Part shown: positions 25,434 through 35,800 of the stretch, piece after piece
How positions within the stretch are numbered: the first letter of the stretch is position 1
How the letters are laid out: each line of letters begins with the position of its first letter
The notes under the pieces: model-generated
Database searches by the model: none
What the model saw: the letters and a program-made list of their open reading frames with translations, nothing else
Told to the model about the DNA's origin: nothing
Made by a program: the position numbers and the translations under genes
Assembly: GCA_034659015.1 (NCBI GenBank)
Contig: JAYEGL010000001.1
Coordinates: forward strand, 62,001-126,000
From: Maricaulis sp034659015
GTDB lineage: Bacteria; Pseudomonadota; Alphaproteobacteria; Caulobacterales; Maricaulaceae
Length of the DNA stretch: 64,000 bases
Direction: 5' to 3'

Positions 25434-26366
25434 TCAGAGCAGGTCCGCGATCGCCCCCTCGATGGCGGACAGCACCTCGCCGGATGTCCAATAGCGATTA
25501 TGCACCAGCGGGGTGAGCCCCGTGAGCGCCGGCAACCCCATCCGTCCGGACAGTTCGAAGCGGCGATCCTGCACGGAGACTTCCAGCGCCGGATCCCGGC
25601 CCAGACCGGCCGCCAATGCCGCCTGCTCGGGATGCCGGCCGCTGCGGTAACCGTCATATTCGCGCTCGAGCGGGTAGCCGAGCAGATCGTCGGGGTCGTA
25701 GAGGTTCAGCCAGCGCTGGCCCCGCCCCCAGCGCGCCGTGTCCCGCACAATCCGCATCGGCACTTTCTCGCCGCGCGGCACGCCGGCCGTCAGCAATGGC
25801 AGATTGCAGCCGGTGAAGACCGCGGAGGCGAGATTGTCGAGCCGGGCAAAGGGGGAGGTCTGGCGGTCGCCGCGCCGATTGAAGATGCGCCCCGGCCGGT
25901 TCTGCGCATCCCAGGCATAACTGGAAAGAATGTGGCACCCCATGGAATGGCATACGGCCAGGATGGGGATGTCCGCCGGGTCGAGCCCGGCCTCCAGGAT
26001 CCGGTCCTCGGCGCCGGCCAGCGCCTCATAGACGGTGCGCTGGATGCGGTAATAGTTGGACCGGCGATAACTGGGGTGCCGTTCGCCGATGAGTTGATAG
26101 GCCGAGGCGTCGCACAGGGCCGAGGCGACGAAGCCGAACAGGCCTTCCCACTCCGTCCGGTCGGCAATGAGGTCCGCCTCATAGGCTTCCAGCTCGGCCA
26201 GGCTCCACAGGACCGGCACCCAGACCACATTCTCCCTCAGGGTCGCGCCCATGCGGAGATGAAGCCCGTCCCACAGGGGCCGGTCGAAACGTGTCTCCCG
26301 GCTCCGGAAGGCCTGGCGGTAGGTACCGATGCCGTGAAAGACGAGAACGACAAGCTTGCGCGCCAT
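25434..26366 (-). CDS. Alpha/beta-hydrolase-like protein, unknown substrate
   Basis: ATG 26366 (310 residues) is chosen because GGGAGGA precedes it; the longer frame is shadow. The chain starts with a strand and oxyanion-type turn LVVLVFHGIGTYRQ, and carries a nucleophile elbow CHSMGCH (around residue 140) in place of the usual GxSxG, with Ser as likely nucleophile. A His near the end (LTPLVHNRYW) could complete the triad. It resembles lipase/esterase-like cytosolic hydrolases. It converges on lysR and is divergent from trpF. No substrate can be named. Confidence 0.7.
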   Translation of the reverse strand: MARKLVVLVFHGIGTYRQAFRSRETRFDRPLWDGLHLRMGATLRENVVWVPVLWSLAELEAYEADLIADRTEWEGLFGFVASALCDASAYQLIGERHPSYRRSNYYRIQRTVYEALAGAEDRILEAGLDPADIPILAVCHSMGCHILSSYAWDAQNRPGRIFNRRGDRQTSPFARLDNLASAVFTGCNLPLLTAGVPRGEKVPMRIVRDTARWGRGQRWLNLYDPDDLLGYPLEREYDGYRSGRHPEQAALAAGLGRDPALEVSVQDRRFELSGRMGLPALTGLTPLVHNRYWTSGEVLSAIEGAIADLL

Positions 26367-26472
26367 GAAATCCTCCCGGTCGCCTGTTGCAACGAAATTA
26401 TCACGAGGGCGGCCGGCGGGGATTTGCACGGCGCGCTTTTCAAGCCCGATGGGACGCGCTAACCGGACCGGC

Positions 26473-27105
26473 ATGACCGATATCAAGTTTTGCGGACTCA
26501 AAACGGGACAGGACGTGGCAGCTGCCGAACAGGCCGGTGCCCGCTGGACGGGTTTCATCTTCTTCGAGAAAAGCCCGCGCCATACCGGCCCGGCCCTGGC
26601 CGGAGAACTGGCGCATCTGGCCAGGTCCAGCGAGACGGTCGCGGTGACCGTCAATCCGGACGACGACCTGCTCGCGCGCATCCGCGACGCCATGCATCCC
26701 GACTGGATCCAGCTGCACGGCTCGGAGCCGCCGCAGCGCGTGGTGCAGGCTCGCGCCTATGCAAAACGCGGTATTATCAAGGCCTTACCCGTGGCGGAGG
26801 CGGCCGATCTGGAAGCCGCGAAAGCCTATGACCGCATCGCCGACATGCTGCTCTTCGACGCCAAACCGCCGAAAGACGCCGAACGGCCCGGCGGCCTGGG
26901 CGTGGGATACGATTACGCCTTGCTGAAATCGCTGCAGATTTCCGTGCCCTGGCTCTTGTCGGGCGGGCTGGATGCCACCAATGTCTGCGCCGCTGTCGCG
27001 GCCGCCGGCGCCGGCGCGGTCGATGTGTCCTCGGGCATAGAAAGCGCGCCGGGCGTCAAGGATGCCGCGAGGATGAAAGCCTTTGCCGCCGCGCTGGCGG
27101 TGTGA
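26473..27105 (+). CDS. trpF: Phosphoribosylanthranilate isomerase
   Basis: ATG 26473 gives 210 residues of a TIM barrel. It begins MTDIKFCGLKTGQDVAAA, with the catalytic Cys in KFCGL and the phosphate-binding LSGGLDATNV and VDVSSGIES. It catalyses the Amadori rearrangement of PRA to CdRP in tryptophan synthesis. trpB starts 29 bp downstream. The usual alphaproteobacterial order trpF-trpB-trpA is kept apart from the toxin-antitoxin insertion after trpB. Confidence 0.95.
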   Translation: MTDIKFCGLKTGQDVAAAEQAGARWTGFIFFEKSPRHTGPALAGELAHLARSSETVAVTVNPDDDLLARIRDAMHPDWIQLHGSEPPQRVVQARAYAKRGIIKALPVAEAADLEAAKAYDRIADMLLFDAKPPKDAERPGGLGVGYDYALLKSLQISVPWLLSGGLDATNVCAAVAAAGAGAVDVSSGIESAPGVKDAARMKAFAAALAV

Positions 27106-27134
27106 CTGCACAACCCGAGCCCAGGAGCCAAGCC

Positions 27135-28367
<1,233 letters not shown>

Positions 28368-28398
28368 CCGTTGCCATCTTACTATGTTCAGGTTGTAT

Positions 28399-28461
28399 AT
28401 TCATGAATTCTCCCTAAGGTAGAGTTGTGCGAGATTGCTTGACGTAACGATTGTAGCTACA
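28399..28461. promoter_or_regulatory. Two 10-bp palindromes upstream of brnT
   Basis: ATTCATGAAT (28399-28408) and TGTAGCTACA (28452-28461) are perfect palindromes in the 98-bp trpB-brnT gap. The second ends 4 bp before the brnT ATG. BrnA represses its own operon, so one or both may be operators. TTGCTT (28435) and TACACT (28458), 17 bp apart, resemble a promoter but would leave almost no leader. Confidence 0.4.
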
Positions 28462-28465
28462 CTCT

Positions 28466-28750
28466 ATGGAATTCGAATGGGATCCGGCCAAGGACGAGTC
28501 CAACCTGCGCAAGCACGGACTTAGCTTTGCGACGGCATCGTTGATCTTTCAGGGGCATGTCGTTACGCGACCCAGCTATACCCGTACCTTCGGGGAGGCT
28601 CGACCGATTTCGATCGGTGAAGTTGCCGGGTTGATGATGGTAACCGTGGTGCACACCGGACGAAACGGCCGGGTCCGGATCATATCGGCACGCAAAGCAC
28701 GCCCAAAGGAACGGGCAATTTACTATGGCATTGATCCGAAAGAAACTTGA
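28466..28750 (+). CDS. brnT: BrnT-family ribonuclease toxin
   Basis: A 94-residue protein with the BrnT signature: FEWDPAKDESNLRKHGLSF at the start, FGEARPISIGEVAG in the middle and the closing RIISARKARPKERAIYY. BrnT is a RelE-fold RNase that stops translation until bound by BrnA. It overlaps brnA by 26 bp, the normal toxin-first layout of this system. It lies between trpB and trpA on the same strand. Key residues appear intact, so the toxin should be active. Confidence 0.93.
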   Translation: MEFEWDPAKDESNLRKHGLSFATASLIFQGHVVTRPSYTRTFGEARPISIGEVAGLMMVTVVHTGRNGRVRIISARKARPKERAIYYGIDPKET

Positions 28751-29018
28751 AGATCTGAAGTTGGACGAGAAGGCGCGGCGCGAAATCGAAGCCTTGAGAG
28801 ACCTTCCCGACGAGGAGATCGATTTCTCCGACATCCCCGAACTCGACGAGGCGTGGTTTGCCGAGGCCGAGGTCTGGACGCCGCCGGCGAAGAAGCAGAT
28901 CACCTTGCGGCTTGACGAAGACATCGTCGCCTACTTCAAGGAGCAGGGCAAAGGATATCAGACCCGTATGAATGCGGTGCTGCGGGCCTTTGTGGATGCG
29001 AAAAAGAAGCGGGCGTAG
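28725..29018 (+). CDS. brnA: BrnA-family antitoxin
   Basis: A 97-residue protein. The N-terminal half is charged (toxin-binding), and the C-terminal ribbon-helix-helix reads KKQITLRLDEDIVAYFKEQG then GYQTRMNAVLRAFVDA. BrnA neutralises BrnT and represses the pair's promoter. Translation is coupled to brnT by the 26-bp overlap. It is followed by a hairpin-rich spacer before trpA. Confidence 0.93.
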   Translation: MALIRKKLEDLKLDEKARREIEALRDLPDEEIDFSDIPELDEAWFAEAEVWTPPAKKQITLRLDEDIVAYFKEQGKGYQTRMNAVLRAFVDAKKKRA

Positions 29019-29162
29019 GACGGGGACAATGTTTCAGAATGAGCGTTGGGCAGGCCGCCCGCTTGCGGGGGCTGCGTACCTTCTGTACGCGTTCCCCGAT
29101 AGTCCTTTACTTCCCGCTTTCGTGGGGACACGTACCGCAGGTACATGTGCCCGGAGCCTGCG
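29019..29162 (+). other. Hairpin-rich spacer between brnA and trpA
   Basis: Two stems are visible: GCGTAC/GTACGC (29074-29090, flanked by GGGG and CCCC) and ACACGTACC/GGTACATGT (29128-29148, one mismatch). The second ends just before the trpA ribosome site CGGAG. They may terminate or moderate read-through from brnTA, or come with the inserted module. No T run follows either. Confidence 0.45.
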
Positions 29163-29951
29163 ATGACCAACCGTCTCACCACCCGTTTCGCCGAGCTCTC
29201 CGCCTATAACCGCTCGGGCTTCGTCGCCTACATGATGGCCGGGGACGGCGACAGCCAGGCGCTGCTCAACGCCCTGCCGGCTGCCGGCGCCGACGTGATC
29301 GAACTGGGCATGCCCTTTACCGATCCGATGGCCGACGGCCCGTCCATCCAGGCCTCCGCCCTGCGCGCGCTGGAGGCCGGGATGACGCTGAAGGGCACGC
29401 TCGCCCAGGCGGCGGAATTCCGCAAGCACGACAAGGACACGCCGATCGTGCTGATGGGCTATGCCAACCCGATCCACTACATGGGCTGGGAAAAGTTCGC
29501 CAAGGCCGCCGCCAAGGCCGGTGTGGACGGGCTGATCTGCGTCGACGTGCCGCCGGAGGAAGACGACGAGCTGCGTGCCGCGCTGGGCAAGTATTCCATC
29601 GCCCTCATCCGCCTGGCCACGCCCACCACGGATGACAGGCGTCTGGCGACGGTTGTCGCCAATACGTCGGGCTTCGTCTATTACGTATCCACGACAGGGG
29701 TGACCGGTGCCGGGTCCGGCGCGGTCACCGAAGTCGGCGAGGCCGTCGACCGCGTCCAGCGCGCCAGCGGCCTGCCCGTGGCGGTCGGATTCGGCGTGAA
29801 AGAACCGGACCAGGCTGCCGCCATTGCCCGGACGGCCGATGCGGTCGTGGTGGGCTCAGCCATCGTCGACGCCATGCATGCCAGCGGTGTCGCCGGGGCC
29901 ACGGAGTTGGTAAAGCGCCTGTCGTCCGCTGTGCACGCCGCACGCCGCTGA
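29163..29951 (+). CDS. trpA: Tryptophan synthase alpha subunit
   Basis: ATG 29163 (262 residues) is preferred to the in-frame ATG at 29145, since CCCGGAG sits at the right distance. The TIM barrel shows the catalytic Glu in VIELGMPFTDPMADGPSIQ (with Asp also in place) and the phosphate site VGFGVKEPDQA. TrpA splits indole-3-glycerol phosphate and passes indole to TrpB. accD follows 13 bp later. Confidence 0.97.
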   Translation: MTNRLTTRFAELSAYNRSGFVAYMMAGDGDSQALLNALPAAGADVIELGMPFTDPMADGPSIQASALRALEAGMTLKGTLAQAAEFRKHDKDTPIVLMGYANPIHYMGWEKFAKAAAKAGVDGLICVDVPPEEDDELRAALGKYSIALIRLATPTTDDRRLATVVANTSGFVYYVSTTGVTGAGSGAVTEVGEAVDRVQRASGLPVAVGFGVKEPDQAAAIARTADAVVVGSAIVDAMHASGVAGATELVKRLSSAVHAARR

Positions 29952-29964
29952 GGAAGACAAGCCG

Positions 29965-30915
29965 ATGAGCGATCGGGAAACGGGAATGAACTGGCTGTCC
30001 AAGATTACCCCGCCGGGCATGTCGAAAATCTTCTCCAAGCGGGACACGCCGGACAATCTGTGGGTCAAATGCCCCAAATCCGGCGAGATGGTGTTCCACA
30101 AGGACCTGGAAGCCGGCCTTTTCGTCACGCCCGCCGGCCATCACATGCGCATCGGCCCGGCCTGGCGTTTCCAGTTCACCTTCGACGGCGACTATACCGA
30201 GCTCGACACGCCGGAAGTTCCCAAGGACCCGCTGAAGTTCAAGGACGACAAGCCCTACACCTCGCGCATTGCCGCCGCCCGCAAGAAGACCGGGCGCGAC
30301 GACGCCATGGCGATCGGTGTCGGCCAGATCGGCGGTCTGGACAGCGTCGTCCTGGTGCAGAATTTCGCCTTCATGGGCGGTTCGCTCGGCATGGCCGCCG
30401 GGGAAAGCTTCATCAAGGCGGCCGAGGAGGCGATCGCGCGCAAGGCACCGCTGATCGTCTACACCGCCGCCGGCGGTGCGCGCATGCAGGAGGGTACGCT
30501 GTCCCTGATGCAGATGCCGCGCACCACGATTGCCGTGGAGATGCTCAAGGACGCCGGCCTGCCCTATATCGTCGTCCTCACCGATCCGACCACGGGCGGC
30601 GTGACGGCGTCCTACGCCATGCTGGGCGATGTGCACATCGCCGAGCCGGGCGCGTTGATCGGCTTTGCCGGCCCGCGCGTGATCGAGCAGACCATCCGGG
30701 AAAAGCTGCCCGAAGGCTTCCAGCGCGCCGAGTATCTCCTGGAAAAGGGCATGGTCGACAAGGTGGTGCACAGACGGGACATTCCGGGTACATTGGCGCG
30801 CATGCTGCGGGTCATGATGAAACGCCCGGGAACCTCGACACGGGTCTCGCTGAACGCCCCGGCCGCCGATCACGTCACCACCGGTCATGGCAAGGGCGAC
30901 GGGGGCAGCCATTAG
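29965..30915 (+). CDS. accD: Acetyl-CoA carboxylase carboxyltransferase subunit beta
   Basis: A 316-residue subunit that, with AccA, transfers the carboxyl group from biotin to acetyl-CoA. The crotonase-type core is intact (GGSLGMAAGE, GGARMQEG, TDPTTGGVTASYAMLGD). The N-terminal zinc ribbon is not: where E. coli has two CxxC pairs, this protein has KCPKSGEM and FVTPAGHHM, keeping one Cys of four. Loss of these Cys is, as I recall, shared by many alphaproteobacterial AccD proteins. Its stop lies inside the folC start region (29-bp overlap). Confidence 0.95.
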   Translation: MSDRETGMNWLSKITPPGMSKIFSKRDTPDNLWVKCPKSGEMVFHKDLEAGLFVTPAGHHMRIGPAWRFQFTFDGDYTELDTPEVPKDPLKFKDDKPYTSRIAAARKKTGRDDAMAIGVGQIGGLDSVVLVQNFAFMGGSLGMAAGESFIKAAEEAIARKAPLIVYTAAGGARMQEGTLSLMQMPRTTIAVEMLKDAGLPYIVVLTDPTTGGVTASYAMLGDVHIAEPGALIGFAGPRVIEQTIREKLPEGFQRAEYLLEKGMVDKVVHRRDIPGTLARMLRVMMKRPGTSTRVSLNAPAADHVTTGHGKGDGGSH

Positions 30916-32233
30916 CGCGCGCCGCCAGGACCTTGATGACGCGCTCGTGCGCCTTGCGAGCCTGCACCCGCAGAAAATCGATCTTTCGCTCGGCCGCCTG
31001 CAGCGCCTGCTGACGGCGCTGGGCAATCCCCAGGACCACCTGCCGCCGACCATCCACGTCGCCGGAACCAACGGCAAGGGGTCGACCTGTGCCTATCTCG
31101 CTGAGATGGCACGGACCAAGGGCGAGCGGGTGCACATCTACACCTCGCCCCACCTGGTCGATTTCAACGAACGCATCCTGATCGATTCCACCCCCGTGGA
31201 CGACAAGACGCTGATCGAGGCCTTCGCGCGCTGCGAAGCCGCCAATTTCGGCGAGCCGATCACCTTTTTCGAGATCACCACGGCGGCGGCCCTGCTGCTG
31301 TTTTCCGAACACCCGGCCGACCGGCTGATCCTGGAAGTGGGACTGGGCGGACGCTATGACGCGACCAATGTGGTCACCCGGCCGGCCCTGACCGTCATCA
31401 CGCCGGTCTCCCTGGACCATCAGGAATTCCTCGGCTCGGACCTCGCCGGGATCGCCCGCGAGAAGGCCGGCATCTGCAAGTTCGGCGTCCCCGTCGTGGT
31501 CGGCGCCCAGAGCGATGTCGCCGAGGCCGCCATTCTCGACGAGGCCGGAAAGGTCGGCGCTCCGCCCTTCGTCTGGGGCCGCGACTACAATGCCTACATG
31601 CAGCACGGCCGGCTGATCTACGAGGATGAAAGCCGCGTCTGGGACATGCCGGCGCCGGGCCTGCTCGGTCCGCACCAGATCGTCAATGCCGGCACGGCGG
31701 CCGCCTGCGCCGCCGTGCTGGACTGGCCGGAAAGCGCCGCGGCCGGCGGGATCGCCCACGCTGCCTGGCCGGCCCGCCTGCAGAACATCACCCGTGGCCC
31801 GCTGGGCGAGATCGCGCGGCAGGCCGGCGCCGAGCTCTGGCTCGACGGCGGCCACAACGAGGCCGCCGCGAAGGCGCTGTCCCATGCGCTGGCCGACATG
31901 GACGAACGCGACGAGCGCCCGCTGGTCATCATCGCCGGCTTCTCGCCGAACAAGGATGTCGAGGCCTGGTGCCGCCAGTTCTCCGGCCTCGCCCGGCGCC
32001 TCATCGCGGTGGAATTCAAGTCCGGCCGCGGCGGTTCGCAACCGGCCGAGACCGTGGCCGCCGCCTGCCGGGCCGGCGGGGTCAAGGCCGAAACCGCCAG
32101 CGGCCTCATCCCCGCCATGAAGAATGCCGCCAAGGAACATCCCGCCCCGCGCATCCTGATCGGCGGATCGCTCTACCTCGCCGGCGAGGCCCTGGCCCTG
32201 GGCGACGCCCCGCCGCACCGCACACCGGGGTAA
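30887..32233 (+). CDS. folC: Bifunctional folylpolyglutamate/dihydrofolate synthase
   Basis: A 448-residue Mur-ligase-fold enzyme. The ATP loop is HVAGTNGKGSTCAYL, and the folate-site residues TSPHLVDFNERI and LEVGLGGRYDATN follow. It makes dihydrofolate and adds glutamates to folates. It starts inside the end of accD (29-bp overlap), so it should be translated by coupling. The accD-folC order downstream of trpA is widespread in alphaproteobacteria. Confidence 0.95.
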   Translation: MARATGAAISARRQDLDDALVRLASLHPQKIDLSLGRLQRLLTALGNPQDHLPPTIHVAGTNGKGSTCAYLAEMARTKGERVHIYTSPHLVDFNERILIDSTPVDDKTLIEAFARCEAANFGEPITFFEITTAAALLLFSEHPADRLILEVGLGGRYDATNVVTRPALTVITPVSLDHQEFLGSDLAGIAREKAGICKFGVPVVVGAQSDVAEAAILDEAGKVGAPPFVWGRDYNAYMQHGRLIYEDESRVWDMPAPGLLGPHQIVNAGTAAACAAVLDWPESAAAGGIAHAAWPARLQNITRGPLGEIARQAGAELWLDGGHNEAAAKALSHALADMDERDERPLVIIAGFSPNKDVEAWCRQFSGLARRLIAVEFKSGRGGSQPAETVAAACRAGGVKAETASGLIPAMKNAAKEHPAPRILIGGSLYLAGEALALGDAPPHRTPG

Positions 32234-32400
32234 GCGACATTCGCAAGGGCTCGCCCCGCTTGCGGGGGAGCTGTCCGCGCAGCGGACTGTGGGGGCGGCG
32301 CGAAGCGACGCAGAGCGCGTCAGCGCGCATGACTCTCCCCCATCGCCTTCCCCGGCTCAAGGCCGGGTCGGCACTTCCCCCGCTTCGCAGGGGAAGCCTT
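32234..32400. repeat. Intergenic palindromic repeat region after folC
   Basis: Several GC-rich stems follow each other: GCTCGCCCCGC/GCGGGGGAGC, TGTCCGC/GCGGACT and ACTTCCCCCGC with GCAGGGGAAG. This composition is typical of dispersed intergenic repeats in alphaproteobacteria. No gene or T run is seen. It separates the convergent folC and trxA. Confidence 0.45.
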
Positions 32401-32406
32401 GGGCAC

Positions 32407-32439
32407 AAAAAAACGGGCGCCCCCGTGGGAGCGCCCGTT
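32407..32439 (-). terminator. Rho-independent terminator of trxA
   Basis: On the minus strand AACGGGCGC pairs with GCGCCCGTT and is followed by a run of seven T, 30 bp after the trxA stop. It ends the long leftward operon. Confidence 0.88.
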
Positions 32440-32468
32440 CCGGCATTCAAAAGCTCGGATCGAAAAGC

Positions 32469-32789
32469 CTAGAGGCTTTCCTTCACCCATTCGGAGATCT
32501 TGCCCTTGGCCATGGCGCCGATCTTCGTGGAGACGACCTGGCCGTCCTTGAAGATCATCATGGTCGGGATGCCGCGCACGCCGTACTTGCCCGGTGTCAT
32601 CGGATGTTCGTCGATATTCACCTTGGCCACGGTCAGTTCGCCGGACATCTCGTCGGAAATTTCCTCGAGCGCCGGGGCGATCTGTTTGCACGGCCCGCAC
32701 CATTCGGCCCAGAAGTCCACGAGGACCGGACCGGATGCATTGAGAACGTCGCTTTCGAAGGAATCATCGCTGACCGCCTTGGTCGCCAT
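32469..32789 (-). CDS. trxA: Thioredoxin
   Basis: ATG 32789 (106 residues), with GGAG a few bases before. The active site is the canonical WCGPCK and the cis-Pro loop is GIPTMMIF. It keeps cytosolic proteins reduced and donates electrons to ribonucleotide reductase and others. It follows addA after 91 bp, an order seen in other alphaproteobacteria. It may have its own promoter in that gap. Confidence 0.97.
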   Translation of the reverse strand: MATKAVSDDSFESDVLNASGPVLVDFWAEWCGPCKQIAPALEEISDEMSGELTVAKVNIDEHPMTPGKYGVRGIPTMMIFKDGQVVSTKIGAMAKGKISEWVKESL

Positions 32790-32880
32790 GGGAAACTCCT
32801 TTGTTCGGGCCTTTACTGTTCGCGGCCGGCAGTGCGGACGCATTCGATGGCGCGTGAGGTAAGGAGACCCGCAGCGCCCG

Positions 32881-35800
32881 TCAAGCCGTCGCACCCTGCA
32901 ACACGGCGTCCATGGCCTCGTCTGCCACTTCCATGAGCCTTGCCGCATCCGTCCAGAGCAGGGCGCAACGTACCGTTTTTCCGGGATGAACCGCGCGCAG
33001 CAGGGCGCGATAGGTGGCCAGCTGGCCGATATAGACTTTCGCCACTGCAGCAAGATCGAGCGGCGGCGGCCGGTTGGTCTTGTAGTCCACGATCAGCACT
33101 TCCGCGTCGGTCACCACCAGCCGGTCGACCTGGCCGCGCACGATCACGTTACCGGGCAGATCCGGCGCGCGGCCCACCAGCGAGACCTCGGCCCGGCTGC
33201 CCGGCCCGAAAAGCGGCGCGAAATCGGGATGATCGAGAATGCCCAGCGTCTCCTCGACCATGATGCGGCGGTCTTCATCGGCAAAATCCGGCTGCGCGGC
33301 GACAAAGCGTTCCGCCGCCTCGCGCCGCCGTTCGCGCGGCAGGTCGGGCAGGGTCTGCAGGAGTTTGTGGATCACGTCGCCGCGGCGGAAACGGTGCGCC
33401 CCCGGATCGGCCAGCGGCGAGAGCACTGGCGGTTCGAAACCGGCCTCGTCCTCGCCCAGAAAGCTCGACGGCGCCACGCCGCGCACGCCGGCCTGTTCGC
33501 TGCGCGCCGGCACGACGGCCCAGTCCGGGATCGTCACCGCCTCGCGCCGCGCCCGGTCCGCTTCACCCAGCGCCGCTGGCGCGGGTCCGAAACGCAATCC
33601 CGCACCGATATCCTCGACGCGCGCCGACAGGGGCGTTGCGATCTCCGCCCAGCCTTCGCCGGCCCAGTGTTCGGCCAGGCGGGCGTACCAGCTGTCCGGC
33701 TCGATCCGGCCCTGGGGTCCGCCGCCCTGGCGCCAGCCGCACACGATCAGCCGGTCGCGGGCGCGGGTGAGGGCGACATAGAGCAGGCGGCCGTGCTCGG
33801 CCTTCACCCGGTTGGCCGCCGCCTCGCGCAGTTCCGCGACTTCGGGCGGATCTTCGGCCTTGCGCTGGGACCAGACCAGCCCCGCTTCGGGATGAGCGAG
33901 GATGGTCTCGCCCTTGCCGGTGAGCGGCGAGCGCGTCGTATCCGGCAGGATGATGACCGGCCGCTCCAGCCCCTTGGAGGCATGCACGGTCATCACCTGG
34001 ACCTCGTCGCGGCCGTGACTCATCTCGCGCTTGAGCTGGGTGTCCTCGGTCTCGATCGCCGCGAGGAAGCTGGACAGCGCGCCGCCGCCCTCGCGTTCGT
34101 GATCGAGCGCCCGGGCGAGGAATTCCTCCAGCGGATCGCGCGCCTCCTCGCCCAGCCGCGCATAGATGCGCGCCCAGCGCGTCTCGCCGGTGGGCGTGCG
34201 GGCATTGAGGAAGCCGGCGAAGAGATCGTAGAGCCGCTCGCTGTCGGCTCCATCGCGCACGGCCTTCAGCGCATCGCGGGCCTCGGTAAGGCGCGGATCC
34301 TCGCTGGTGAAGAGCGCGCTCCACAGCGTTCCGCGCCGGAATGAGCCTCGACTGCGCGCCAGATCGTACAGCACATCGTCGCCGATCGCCGGCGGGTTCC
34401 CGTCGGCCGGATCGAAGAAGGGCGATTTGAGCACTTCCGCCAGGGCCAGGTCGTCGCCGGGCGTGATCGCGAAACGGGCCAGGGCCAGCATGTCCTTCAC
34501 CGCCGTCTGCTCCTTGAGCACCATGCGGTCGGCGCCGGCCACGGGGACCCCTTTCAGCTTGAGCTGGCGGATCACTTCCTCGAAGAAGCCGCCCGTGCGG
34601 CGCCAGACGAGGATGGCGATATCGCCGGGCGTCACAGGGCGCGGCCGGAAACCGCCCTCCGCCTCCTCCCAGACCGCATCGCCACGCGCCAGCATGGCGC
34701 GGATTTCGTCCGCCACGGTCTCGGCCAGGATGTCGCGGGCCGAACCGCGTGCCTGGGCATCCACCGGATCGAAAATGGAGGTTTCCTCCACCCGTTCCGG
34801 CTCGGGCACGGCGGGCCAGAGCTCGACACAGCCCGGCGTGTGGGTGCGCGCCGCGCGATGGCTCTGATAGCGCGCGAAGGGCCGGCCGGAGGCCTGGAAC
34901 TTGGTTTCCGGTGCCATGGAGGCGGCAGCTTCCGGGGTGAAGGCCCGGTCGACGGCCGCCAGGATTTCCGGCGCCGAGCGGAAGGAGACGTCCAGGCCGG
35001 GGCGTTCGAAACCCAATGCGGCAGCCTGCGCCGCCTCGGAGAGCCGGTCGCCCTCGGCAATGAAGCGGGCGGGTTCCGCGCCCTGGAAGGAATAGATGGA
35101 CTGTTTCTCGTCGCCGACGATGAAGAGGGTGCGCTCGGCGTCGCTGGCGCCCTCACCGGCGAAGAATTCCGCCGTCAGGCCGCGGATCATGTCCCACTGG
35201 CGCGGCGCGGTATCCTGGGCCTCGTCGATCAGCGCATGGGCCAGCGCCCCGTCCAGCTTGTAGCCGACCCAGCCGGAAAACGCGTTTTCCGGCCGCAGGA
35301 GGTCGCCGGCCAGACGCACGAGATCGTCGAAATCGAGCGCCCGGCGCCGGGCCAGCTCGTCCTCATAGGCCTCGATGAAATACGCCGCGATCCGGATCGC
35401 CGCCGCACTGCCCTCGGCGACCGTGGCGGCGCGGACTTTGTCGCGGACATCGTCCAGGCGGGCCTGTTCGGCCTCCAGCATCGGTTTGAGCATGGGGGCG
35501 GCCTTCGCGCAGGGCCCGGTGACCAGGGATTTGGCCGGCGTGCCGGCCCCCTTGGACGTGAAGAAGGCCTGCAGATAGAGATCGAAGGCGTCTTCAGCCG
35601 ACGCGGCCTTCAGGGCCGCGTCGATCTGGTCGGCCCGTGTCTCGTCCGACTTGCCGCCATGATGGCGCAGCGCCAGGACCGCTTCGGCCAGATGCGCCTG
35701 CGGCGCCTCGGCCCAGGCCTTCGCCTTCAGGTCCGCCGCGCCCACGCCCGGCTCCAGGCCGAACACCCGGTAGAGCCGCTCGACCAGCCCGTCCGCACCG

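Noticed and set aside
28435..28463. Sigma-70 promoter (TTGCTT-N17-TACACT) for brnTA
   Set aside because: The -10 box would end 2 bp before the brnT ATG, leaving transcription to start inside the gene; kept only as a remark.
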